Part shown: in pieces, positions 32,845-40,337 of the stretch
Layout of the letters: the number at the start of each line of letters is the position of its first letter
Position numbering within the stretch: the first letter of the stretch is position 1
Source: Actinomadura mexicana
GTDB taxonomy: Bacteria > Actinomycetota > Actinomycetes > Streptosporangiales > Streptosporangiaceae
NCBI RefSeq assembly: GCF_900188105.1
Contig: NZ_FZNP01000001.1
Span: 620,001-684,000 of the forward strand
Reading direction: 5' to 3'
DNA: 64,000 nucleotides
Made by a program: the position numbers and the translations under genes
Notes under the pieces: model-generated
The model's database searches: none
The model's input: only the letters and a program-made list of their open reading frames with translations
What the model was told of the DNA's origin: nothing

Positions 32845-34032
32845 ATGACCGAGCGTTTGCAGGCCGACCTGGCCACGGAGCTTGCGGTGGACGATGCGGC
32901 ATGGCGGCACGCGGTGGAGGCCGTGCCTCGGCACCGGTTCGTTCCGGGCTTCTACGCCGACTCGGGCAAGCGATCCGAAGACGGTCTGACCGTCTGGGAT
33001 CCCGTCACCGAAGTGATCGACCGCGAACGCTGGCTGAAGGCGGTCTACAGCGACACCACGTTGATCACCCAGTTCGACTGCGAGGAGCCGGACTGGCGCC
33101 ATCCCGCCTCCCGAATCGGAGGCGTCCCCACCTCGTCCTCGACGCTGCCGTCCCTGGTCGTGCGCATGTGGGCGGACGCGGAACTCGACGACGGCCACGA
33201 CGTCCTGGAAATCGGCACCGGTACCGGCTACTCGACCGCGCTGGCCTCCGCAAGGCTCGGGGGCAGCGGCAACGTCACGTCCGTCGAGGTCGACGGTCAC
33301 CGGCTGAACCAGGCGGCCACGGCGCTCTACGAGTGCGGCTACGCGCCGGATCTCGCGCTGGCCGATGGGCTCTACGGCTATTGGCCGTGCGCGCCCTATG
33401 ACCGGATCGTTGCGGCATGCTCGGTGCGCACCGTCCCCCGTTCCTGGCTCGCCCAGACGCGGCCGGACGGGAAGATCCTCACCACCTTGTCCGGCTGGCT
33501 GTACGGATACTCTCGCGTGCTGCTGACCGTTCAGGACGACGGCACCGCCGAGGGGGCGTTGCTACCCGGCACCGTCTCCTTCATGGCCGCGCGTGTTCAC
33601 GAGCGTCCGGAGCCGGGGAACCCGGCGCACTGGAGGGCCCTCACCCGCGACGCCGCCGCCCGCGCCGTCCGGCACAGCCCAGAGTGCCTCGACGAGCCCA
33701 CAGAGGAGCGCTTCTTCGGACGCTTCCTGGCCCAACTCGCCGTACCCAATGCGCAACTCGCGACATCCGACGAGGCAGTTCAACTCATAGACGTCACCAC
33801 AGGTTCCGCCGCCACCCTCATCCCGGGCCCGGACGGATGGCAGGTTCGGCAGGCTGGGCCCCTGCGGCTGTGGGACACCGTCGAGGCCGTCTGGGACGCC
33901 TGGGAGCAGGCGGACCGTCCTGGCTCCGCTTGCTTCCGCATGACCATCGACAACGGCCACCAGCGGATTCACCACCGCACTGCCGCCGACCTGTCCTTCT
34001 CACTGCCCGGCGCTCAGAGTCGAAGTGCCTGA
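32845..34032 (+). CDS. Protein L-isoaspartyl O-methyltransferase homologue with C-terminal extension (RiPP-modifying)
   Basis: A 395-residue protein, nearly twice the length of a housekeeping PIMT. The N-terminal half has PIMT order: HAVEAVPRHRFVPG, TSSSTLPS (substrate loop at about 96-103), SAM motif I VLEIGTGTGYST (120-131), LADGLYG and YDRIVAACSV. The C-terminal about 170 residues (LTRDAAARAVRHSP, DVTTGSAATLIPGPDG, RMTIDNGHQRIHH) is the extension seen in RiPP-associated PIMTs. The enzyme should methylate a specific Asp side chain of the 32565 peptide; loss of methanol then yields an aspartimide. It lies four bases behind the precursor gene, so the two form one unit. Confidence 0.88.
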   Translation: MTERLQADLATELAVDDAAWRHAVEAVPRHRFVPGFYADSGKRSEDGLTVWDPVTEVIDRERWLKAVYSDTTLITQFDCEEPDWRHPASRIGGVPTSSSTLPSLVVRMWADAELDDGHDVLEIGTGTGYSTALASARLGGSGNVTSVEVDGHRLNQAATALYECGYAPDLALADGLYGYWPCAPYDRIVAACSVRTVPRSWLAQTRPDGKILTTLSGWLYGYSRVLLTVQDDGTAEGALLPGTVSFMAARVHERPEPGNPAHWRALTRDAAARAVRHSPECLDEPTEERFFGRFLAQLAVPNAQLATSDEAVQLIDVTTGSAATLIPGPDGWQVRQAGPLRLWDTVEAVWDAWEQADRPGSACFRMTIDNGHQRIHHRTAADLSFSLPGAQSRSA

Positions 34033-34099
34033 CCGAGAAGGCCAACGCCGACGGATCTGTCGGCCCGGCGGTATCCTTCTCAGCGCGTCGGTCGGTAGG

Positions 34100-35101
34100 T
34101 CAACGCGCGAGGTGTTCTCTGAGGCCAGGCGGCCAAGCTTCGACGTCCCGGCCCACCAGCGACTCGGCGTGCTCGGCGGCCCCTTCGACCCGGAACAGCA
34201 CGATCCGCCCCTCCGGCTCCGGAGCGACCACGGTGCGATGCGCGATCTTCGCTGGGTCGAACGGGAAGTCCCAGTGCACCAGCCGGCCGTACACCCGGCC
34301 GTCGGCCACCAGTTCGGATCGCCGAACCCACCTGCTCCGCGGGCTGCGCACCGCCGCGCGGAGCAGGAAACTCCCCTGGTGCGGCCAGCCCGGATCGGAC
34401 TCGTCCACGATCACGACCGATCCCGTGCGCAGCCGCAGCGGCTGCGTGGTGGCCTCGGTCAGAGCCTCCAGCAGATCCTCGTCCGCGACCGTGATCCGAT
34501 CGACCAGCGCCGCCGCGTCCACGGCGTCCACCTGGCCGTACACGTCATAGAAAGAACCAACGAGACCCCTTGCCAGCGCGGGATGCAGCGCCGGGAGCCC
34601 GGCCGCCGCCTGGAACACATGGTGCTTGGCTTCCCAGGGCACGGGGCCGGCACCGCTGATCAGACAGCCCCAGTGGGACCGCGGCATCTGGAGGGCCAGC
34701 GCCGTGAAGACCTGCGATGCCTCGGGCGATTCGAAGTAGTCGACCCACAGCCCGTACTCGGCCGACTCGGCCACCGGGCTCGGACCGTGGATCAGCATCG
34801 CGGCGAACTGGCGCACGATCCAGTCCCGTAGAGCGTGGTCACCGCTCGACCAGCACATTCGCAGGTACATCAGGATCCCGTAGGACGGGAATCTCTGGTG
34901 CAGCAGGACCCAGATGGCGGCGCTCTCGGCATCCGACCCGAAATCCAGTGTGTGCGGGTCGAACTCGTCGCGGGCGTCCGCGTTCTGCAGCACGGGTTCC
35001 ACATCGGCGTCGACCGATGGCCGGTCCAGCTCGATAGCCGCGAGTTCCCGGTCCCACCGGGGAGTTCCGATCGGCGGAGGGGGCGATGTGGGTTCTGCCA
35101 T
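34100..35101 (-). CDS. Hypothetical protein
   Basis: A 333-residue, probably soluble protein I do not recognise. It starts MAEPTSPPPP and has an acidic first third (RDEFDPHTLDFGSDAES), several Trp and aromatic residues (WVDYFESPEASQVF; RSHWGCLISG), and no signal peptide or membrane helix. It ends 68 bases past the convergent PIMT gene stop. Base use looks less GC-extreme than the window average, as for its neighbours. It might belong to the acquired segment with the RiPP genes; nothing seen shows a biosynthetic role. Confidence 0.65.
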   Translation of the reverse strand: MAEPTSPPPPIGTPRWDRELAAIELDRPSVDADVEPVLQNADARDEFDPHTLDFGSDAESAAIWVLLHQRFPSYGILMYLRMCWSSGDHALRDWIVRQFAAMLIHGPSPVAESAEYGLWVDYFESPEASQVFTALALQMPRSHWGCLISGAGPVPWEAKHHVFQAAAGLPALHPALARGLVGSFYDVYGQVDAVDAAALVDRITVADEDLLEALTEATTQPLRLRTGSVVIVDESDPGWPHQGSFLLRAAVRSPRSRWVRRSELVADGRVYGRLVHWDFPFDPAKIAHRTVVAPEPEGRIVLFRVEGAAEHAESLVGRDVEAWPPGLREHLAR

Positions 35102-35373
35102 CCCGCAAACCCTAGTGCGCCGTCGTTGGACGTTCCTGGTCGTCAGGGCCCGACGGCCGATCGTCTGCGGGCTGACCGATCAGGCAGGGCGTCGCACGTT
35201 CGAGACTGCCTGCACCACCCCCGTCCAGGCCAGTGGGTTGGACGCCTGGTCCTCGCGGTGCCGCAGCCCTCTAGCCGAGATCATGCGCGGCCGACTGGGC
35301 AGCCTCGTCGGACGCCCTCGCGCAAGTGCGAACGTCCGGTCGGCCGCTCGGCCCGCTTTCGGGCCGGGCTCGT

Positions 35374-36672
35374 TCAGGTGGTGGTCAGGGCGCGGAGTTC
35401 CCTCGCCGCCGGTAGGGCACGCGCTCCGTCGGGGAGAGCGTTCAGCACGTGGGCTTTCAGGGCTGATGTACCGGCGGCCGTGAATTCGGGGTGTTCCAGG
35501 AGGGCCTCTATCGCCTGTTGCAACCCTGCTTCGATGTCCCGGCTGCGGACGAGAGCCTCGGCTTGCATCAAAGCGAGGTTCTTACGTGGGACGAGGGAAC
35601 CGGGTGGGTAGAAAGCGATCGCCCGCTCCAGGACGGCTCCTGCCCGGGGATTCCCGGTACGGGTCAGAACATACGACTCCGTCCAGCGGAATTGGCTCTC
35701 GCGAAATGCCAGGACGGTTTGGGTTCCGCCGGGCAGGCTTCCGGCCGTTTCCTTGACCTTGTTCAGGGAGTCGAGGGCAGTCCGCTCGTCCCCTCGGTCT
35801 GCCGCCAGGTAGGAACGCGCGGCATAGGCACGGGCCAGGCCGGAGGATGGCACACCCCCGGCGATCAGGACGGCCTCGTCCACCAGATCTGACACGAATC
35901 CATCCGAGCCGGGACTCCAGAACGCGTCTTGTGCTGCCCTGCCGCGCGTCCAGACCCGGAGGTCGCGGTCGCCGGACGCGTCGGCGGCACGGCGCGCGGT
36001 GGCCCATGAGACGCGGGCGGGGCGCTGTTCACCGGCGTCGCCCAAACCGATCGCCAACAGGCCGGACAAGTTCGCACTGACGCGCAGAAGTCCGGATCGC
36101 ACGCGCGGGTCGTGCGTTCGTTCCAGTTGGCGTCCCACGGCGATGATGTCGGCCGTCAGATCGCCGATCAACTCGCCGGTAGGCCGAAGTACGAGCCGCC
36201 GCCCGTAGTCATGGACGGCCCTTTCCCATTCGTCCACGTTCGGATCAGGACCGGCCGCGCGGTCGATGTCCGAGAGGATCTCTTCGATGGCTCCCGGTGG
36301 GACGGCGGTGCCGGCGCCGAGGGCGGCGAGTAACCGGAGTGCTGCGCGGCGTTTCACGTCGTCGGTCCCATCGTCGGGAGTGGCGCTCGGCTCTTTGGTA
36401 CCCACCGGGAGATCGGGGGATTCCTGGCCGAAGAGGTCCTTCTCCTCCAGACCGAACGCGGTGGCGTAGGCGGAGCCCCAGTCGGCCGGGAAGACCTCGC
36501 CTTTCTCGTGGCGGTTGATCTGCCGGGAGAGGTTCTTGACCTGGCTCGCGTCGGGGTGGTCGATACCGGCGGCGGCGTACAGGCGGCGGGCGGCCTTGAA
36601 GGGGCCCCAGCCGCGTGCGCGGCGTTCGGCTTCCAGGCGTACGGCCCACTGGGGGCGCGGCTGTTCGGTCAT
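35374..36672 (-). CDS. HTH/TPR-type transcriptional regulator with a TTA codon
   Basis: A 432-residue protein. The N-terminal part (RLEAERRARGWGPFKAARRLY; NLSRQINRHEKGEVFP) resembles the XRE-like DNA-binding domain of Streptomyces TPR regulators. The rest is alpha-helical repeat-like (ARSYLAADRGDERTALDSL; ALVRSRDIEAGLQQAIEAL). Codon 114 (Leu, at 36331-36333) is TTA, which is rare in such genomes and, where bldA control exists, ties translation to development. It is divergent from an RsbW-like ATPase gene, a frequent pairing in filamentous actinobacteria. It could control the adjoining RiPP genes, but no operator was found. Confidence 0.8.
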   Translation of the reverse strand: MTEQPRPQWAVRLEAERRARGWGPFKAARRLYAAAGIDHPDASQVKNLSRQINRHEKGEVFPADWGSAYATAFGLEEKDLFGQESPDLPVGTKEPSATPDDGTDDVKRRAALRLLAALGAGTAVPPGAIEEILSDIDRAAGPDPNVDEWERAVHDYGRRLVLRPTGELIGDLTADIIAVGRQLERTHDPRVRSGLLRVSANLSGLLAIGLGDAGEQRPARVSWATARRAADASGDRDLRVWTRGRAAQDAFWSPGSDGFVSDLVDEAVLIAGGVPSSGLARAYAARSYLAADRGDERTALDSLNKVKETAGSLPGGTQTVLAFRESQFRWTESYVLTRTGNPRAGAVLERAIAFYPPGSLVPRKNLALMQAEALVRSRDIEAGLQQAIEALLEHPEFTAAGTSALKAHVLNALPDGARALPAARELRALTTT

Positions 36673-36820
36673 TGGGGGCGGGCACCCTTCGTCCAGTGGA
36701 CTTGTGTCCCTCCTACGGCTCCATTGTCGCCTTTCCCGTTCCGTGTGCGCACGGTTTCACTGAGTTATGCGAGGCGTGAGCGCCCCGCGTCCAGGAGCGG
36801 GACAACGGAGGTCGAGGCCC

Positions 36821-37321
36821 ATGGAAGGTCTGATGAGCACACTGCGGCGGGGCGGCGTCACGCGGGCGAGCCGGGCGGCGCGGACGTATGTGTGGACGCT
36901 GGAGGAGCGGGCACCGCGGGCGGCTCGGCGGGCGGTGCGGGACGTGCTGGACGGGTGGGGCGTCGCTGAGGGCGATGTCGAGGTGGCGGTGCTGCTGACG
37001 TCCGAGATCGTCACGAACGCCGTCCGGCATGTGCGGGAGGAGTTGCGGGGCGATGGGGTGGTCAAGGTCCGGGTGCGGGTGATGGACGGGCTGCTGCGCG
37101 TCGACGTGACCGATCCGGAACCCGGGCTGCCCCGGCTCGTGGCGGCGTCCGACACCGACGAGGGGCATCGGGGCATGGCGATCGTCGCGGCGTCCGCCGA
37201 CCGGTGGGGGTGGCACCCGGGGCCGGGCGGCGGCAAGACGGTGTGGTGGGCCCAGGTCCTGGAGGGCCGGGGACCGGTGGCCCCGGCCGGGGGCAAGGCC
37301 GCGAAGGCGCGCAACGATTAG
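36821..37321 (+). CDS. RsbW-like ATP-binding protein (serine kinase/anti-sigma type)
   Basis: A 166-residue HATPase domain protein. The N-box reads LLTSEIVTNAVRHV, the G1-like box VDVTDPEPGLP, and the last GHRGMAIVAASADRWGW with GGGKTVWW completes the GHKL fold. No transmembrane part is present. Such small ATPases in filamentous actinobacteria are paired with HTH regulators and may act as anti-sigma or regulatory kinases. The ATG at 36821 has an upstream GGAG; the ATG at 36833 is an alternative. Confidence 0.82.
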   Translation: MEGLMSTLRRGGVTRASRAARTYVWTLEERAPRAARRAVRDVLDGWGVAEGDVEVAVLLTSEIVTNAVRHVREELRGDGVVKVRVRVMDGLLRVDVTDPEPGLPRLVAASDTDEGHRGMAIVAASADRWGWHPGPGGGKTVWWAQVLEGRGPVAPAGGKAAKARND

Positions 37322-37447
37322 GGCGTGCAGGGGAAGAAGACGCAACGAATGGCCAGGCCAGAGCAAGATTGGCGCATTGGATTGCGCGTGGTTCGTTCCT
37401 AGGCTTTCGCTGAGTCGTTCGCCCTTCGGATGTCCCTGGAGCCACCT

Positions 37448-38287
37448 ATGATCGTCATGCCGGCGATGGAGCCGACCGCCGTCCGGACCGCGCTGCGGCG
37501 GCACTACCTCATGTGCCGTCCGGACCACTTCGCCGTCACGTACGCGATCAACCCGTGGATGGACCCGGTGGCCGGCGCCGAGGCCGCGAAGGCCGTGGCG
37601 CAGTGGGAGGAGTTGCGGGCGGCGTACCTCGCGCTCGGGCACGAGGTGAGCCTCATCGACCCCGTCGAGGGGCTGCCCGACATGGTGTTCGCGGCCAACG
37701 GGGCGCTGGTGGTCGGCGGGCGGGTGTACGGGGCGAAGTTCACGCATCCGGAGCGGTACGCCGAAGGGCCCGCCTACGCCGAGTGGATGCTGGCGAACGG
37801 GTTCTCCGAACTGCTGGAGCCGCAGTTCACGAACGAGGGCGAGGGCGACTTCCTCACGCTCGACCACGTCATCCTGGCCGGGACGGGGTTCCGGACGGAG
37901 ATCGCCGCGCACCAGGAGGCGCAGGAGTTCCTCGGCCGGCCGGTGGTGACGCTGCGGCTCGTCGACCCGCGCTTCTACCACCTGGACACGGCGCTGTTCC
38001 CCCTCGGCGGCGACAACGTCGCCTACTTCCCCGGCGCGTTCTCCCCCGGTAGCCGGGCGGTGCTGGAGCGGCTGTTCCCGGACGCGGTCCTCGCGAGCGA
38101 GGCGGACGCGGCGGTGCTCGGGCTCAACGCCGTGTGCGACGGGCGCAACATCGTCATCAACGCCGAGGCGGTCGGGCTGATCGACACGCTGCGGGAGCAC
38201 GGGTACGAGCCGCTGCCGGTCGACCTGTCCGAGCTGCGCAAGGCGGGCGGCGGCCCGAAGTGCTGCACGCTGGAGCTCCGCTCCTGA
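37448..38287 (+). CDS. ddaH: Dimethylargininase (N,N-dimethylarginine dimethylaminohydrolase)
   Basis: A 279-residue amidinotransferase-superfamily hydrolase that turns methylated arginine into citrulline and methylamine. Landmarks: LPDMVFAANGALV, TNEGEGDFL, the catalytic His in FYHLDTALFPLGG, and the catalytic Cys in GPKCCTLELRS near the end. The ATG at 37448 follows a GGAG; the upstream ATG at 37430 is possible but lacks a site. Dimethylargininase and arginine deiminase are hard to separate by eye; length favours the former. Its last codons (GAGCTCCGCTCC then TGA) are the first copy of a tandem repeat that runs to the next gene. Confidence 0.85.
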   Translation: MIVMPAMEPTAVRTALRRHYLMCRPDHFAVTYAINPWMDPVAGAEAAKAVAQWEELRAAYLALGHEVSLIDPVEGLPDMVFAANGALVVGGRVYGAKFTHPERYAEGPAYAEWMLANGFSELLEPQFTNEGEGDFLTLDHVILAGTGFRTEIAAHQEAQEFLGRPVVTLRLVDPRFYHLDTALFPLGGDNVAYFPGAFSPGSRAVLERLFPDAVLASEADAAVLGLNAVCDGRNIVINAEAVGLIDTLREHGYEPLPVDLSELRKAGGGPKCCTLELRS

Positions 38288-38399
38288 TGGGTAGGGTGCT
38301 CCGCTCCTGATGGGTGGGGAGCTCCGCTCCTGATGGGTAGGGTGCTCCGCTCCTGATGGGTGGGGAGCTCCGCTCCTGACGGGGGCGCTGCGCTCCTAG
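38271..38399. repeat. 23-bp tandem repeat linking two convergent stop codons
   Basis: Five units of exactly 23 bases (GCTCCGCTCCTGATGGGTRGG with GGA or GTG at the joints), plus a shorter sixth. TGA occurs at 38285 (used by ddaH), 38308, 38331, 38354 and 38377. The last copy, at the 20-base step, reads CTAG and supplies the TAG stop (38396-38398, minus strand) of the convergent MFS gene. Alternate units begin GGAGC or GGTGC. With a period of 23 the stops cycle through all frames. Odd copies can fold a small GGAGC-TCC-GCTCC hairpin. Confidence 0.92.
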
Positions 38400-39670
38400 T
38401 CGGCGAGGGCGAGGTGACGGCGGGCCAGGGTGCGGGTGCGCAGGACGCCCGCCACACCGATCACCCAGATGCCGATCTGGACGGTCCAGGCCGCCCGGAA
38501 CGCTCCGGGCGTGAAGTCGCCCCCGGATGACATGGCGTCCAGGACGACCCCGATCAGCAGGATCGTGACGAGGGAGGCGACGAAGCCTCCGACGTTGACG
38601 ATGCCGGTCGCGGTGCCCTGCCGTCCGGGCGGGTTGAACGTCCGGGCGTAGTCGAAGCCGATCATCGAGCCGGGGCCGCCGGGCGCGACGCACAGCACGA
38701 GCAGGACCAGCAGCCAGGACGGCGCGGGCGGCGGCACGGCGAGGACGGCCGCCCACGCCGTCGCGTTGAGGGCGACGATGCCGAGGACGAGCCAGGAGCG
38801 GCGCAGCGGGTAGCGGGCGACCAGTCGTCCGATGAACGGTCCGGAGATGACGTTGACCAGCACGAACAGCGTCAGCAGCGTCGAGGCGGTCGCGGGACGC
38901 ATGCCCTGCCCGGACACCAGGTACGGGTAGCCCCACATCAGCGCGAAGGTGTTGGACGAGAACTGCGTGACGAAGTGCGACCAGAGGCCGAGGCGCGTGC
39001 CGGGGTGGCGGAACGCCTCGGCCAGGTTGGTGCCCGTCTCGCGCAGGGACGGGACGTTCGCGCGGCCGGGGCCGTTCCGCAGTAGGGCGACGGCGAGCAC
39101 GGCCATGAGGACGCCGAGCGCGGCGGCGGAGCCGAACGCGGTGCCCCAGCCGGGGCCGTGCAGGAGGGCGACCAGGGGGATCGCGCTGAGCACCTGACCG
39201 AGCTGTCCGAGCTGCCCGGTGAGCTGCGTCACGACCGGGACGTAGCGTCCGGGGAACCAGGTCGCGACGATGCCGAGGACGCTGATGAACGTCATGGCGT
39301 CGCCGGCGCCGACCATCACGCGGGCGGCGACGGCCGTGCCGACGCCGGTGGAGACGGCCATGAGCGCCTGGCCGCCGGCCATGAGCAGCGCGCCGCCGGC
39401 GACCATCCAGCGCGGGCCGACGCGGTCGAGCAGGAGCCCGACGGGGATCTGCAGGCCCGCGTACACGAGCAGTTGCAGGACGGTGAAGGACGCGAGGATC
39501 CCGGCGGACGCGTCGAACCGGTGGGCGGCGTCCAGGCCGACGACGCCGAAGGACGTCCGGTGCAGTACCGCGACGGCGTAGGCGAGGACGCCGACGCTCC
39601 ACAGCATCCACGCCGTGGGAGCGGGCTTCTTACGGGCAGGGGCTTTCTGGGGAGTTTGGACGGTCTGCAC
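38396..39670 (-). CDS. MFS transporter
   Basis: A 424-residue permease with about twelve helices. The first MFS loop reads GLLLDRVGPRWMVAGG, and YARTFNPPGRQGTATGIVN marks the later half. An N-terminal cytosolic stretch of about 20 residues (VQTVQTPQKAPARKKP) precedes helix 1. It is close to nitrate/sugar-acid-type ACS/OFA porters by pattern, but the substrate is unknown. GTG 39670 is the start. Its stop codon lies inside the 23-bp repeat array. It is followed upstream by a co-oriented XRE-cupin gene 30 bases away, so the regulator may control it. Confidence 0.85.
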   Translation of the reverse strand: MQTVQTPQKAPARKKPAPTAWMLWSVGVLAYAVAVLHRTSFGVVGLDAAHRFDASAGILASFTVLQLLVYAGLQIPVGLLLDRVGPRWMVAGGALLMAGGQALMAVSTGVGTAVAARVMVGAGDAMTFISVLGIVATWFPGRYVPVVTQLTGQLGQLGQVLSAIPLVALLHGPGWGTAFGSAAALGVLMAVLAVALLRNGPGRANVPSLRETGTNLAEAFRHPGTRLGLWSHFVTQFSSNTFALMWGYPYLVSGQGMRPATASTLLTLFVLVNVISGPFIGRLVARYPLRRSWLVLGIVALNATAWAAVLAVPPPAPSWLLVLLVLCVAPGGPGSMIGFDYARTFNPPGRQGTATGIVNVGGFVASLVTILLIGVVLDAMSSGGDFTPGAFRAAWTVQIGIWVIGVAGVLRTRTLARRHLALAD

Positions 39671-39700
39671 GTTTCCCCAACTTATGTCACGCCGTGCATG

Positions 39701-40273
39701 TCATGACCGGCGGGGCTTCGCGCGCAGGTGCATCCGCTCCCCCTGCGGACCGAACAGGCTGAGCACCTCCACCGGCCCGCCGTCGCCGCCGAACCAGTGC
39801 GGGAGCCGGGTGTCGAACTCGGCCGCCTCGCCCGGTTCCAGCACCATCTCGCGGCCGGCGAGGTGCAGGCGCAGGCGTCCGTTCAGCACGTACAGCCAGT
39901 CGTAGCCCTCGTGGGTCCGGGGCTCGGGCGCCGGGATCCGCTCGGGCACGACCATCTTGAAGGCCTGGACCCCGCCGGGACGCCGGGTCAGCGGCAGCAC
40001 CACCATGTCGTGCATCCGCAGCGGCCGCGGCCTGATCCGCGGGTCACCGACGGCCGGGGCGCCGACCAGCTCGTCCAGCGGGACCTGGTGGGCCTGGGCG
40101 AGCGGGAGCAGCAGCTCCAGGCTCGGCCGCCGCTTGCCCGACTCCAGCCGCGACAGCGTGCTCACCGAGATGCCGGTGGCCTCCGCGAGCGCGGACAGCG
40201 TGACGCCGCGCTCCTGCCGCAGCCTCCTGAGCCTGGGCCCGACCCCGGCCAGGACCTCCTCGGTGGTCTCCAT
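39701..40273 (-). CDS. XRE-family regulator with C-terminal cupin domain
   Basis: A 190-residue repressor type. The HTH is at about 12-65 (LRRLRQERGVTLSALAEATGISVSTLSRLESGKRRPSLELL, read in parts). The cupin at about 110-185 has THEGYDWLYVLNGRLRLHL and FDTRLPHWFGG. Cupin sensors bind small metabolites. It is divergent from a thioredoxin-reductase-like gene across 64 bases and co-oriented with the MFS gene downstream; it likely controls both. TAAGG lies just before the ATG. Confidence 0.9.
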   Translation of the reverse strand: METTEEVLAGVGPRLRRLRQERGVTLSALAEATGISVSTLSRLESGKRRPSLELLLPLAQAHQVPLDELVGAPAVGDPRIRPRPLRMHDMVVLPLTRRPGGVQAFKMVVPERIPAPEPRTHEGYDWLYVLNGRLRLHLAGREMVLEPGEAAEFDTRLPHWFGGDGGPVEVLSLFGPQGERMHLRAKPRRS

Positions 40274-40280
40274 GGCCTTA

Positions 40281-40295
40281 TTGCAGGATCGGCAA
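40281..40295. promoter_or_regulatory. Possible operator in the XRE-cupin/oxidoreductase gap
   Basis: TTGCaggatcgGCAA has 4-base perfect arms and lies close to both starts. TTTGtCAAA (40301-40309) is a second small palindrome. Candidate autoregulatory sites. Confidence 0.35.
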
Positions 40296-40337
40296 CGACG
40301 TTTGTCAAATGCGGAAGGCGTCGCGCACGCTCGGGGC

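Noticed and set aside
38271..38399. CRISPR-like array
   Set aside because: Units are contiguous at 23 bases with no unique spacers and no cas genes nearby.
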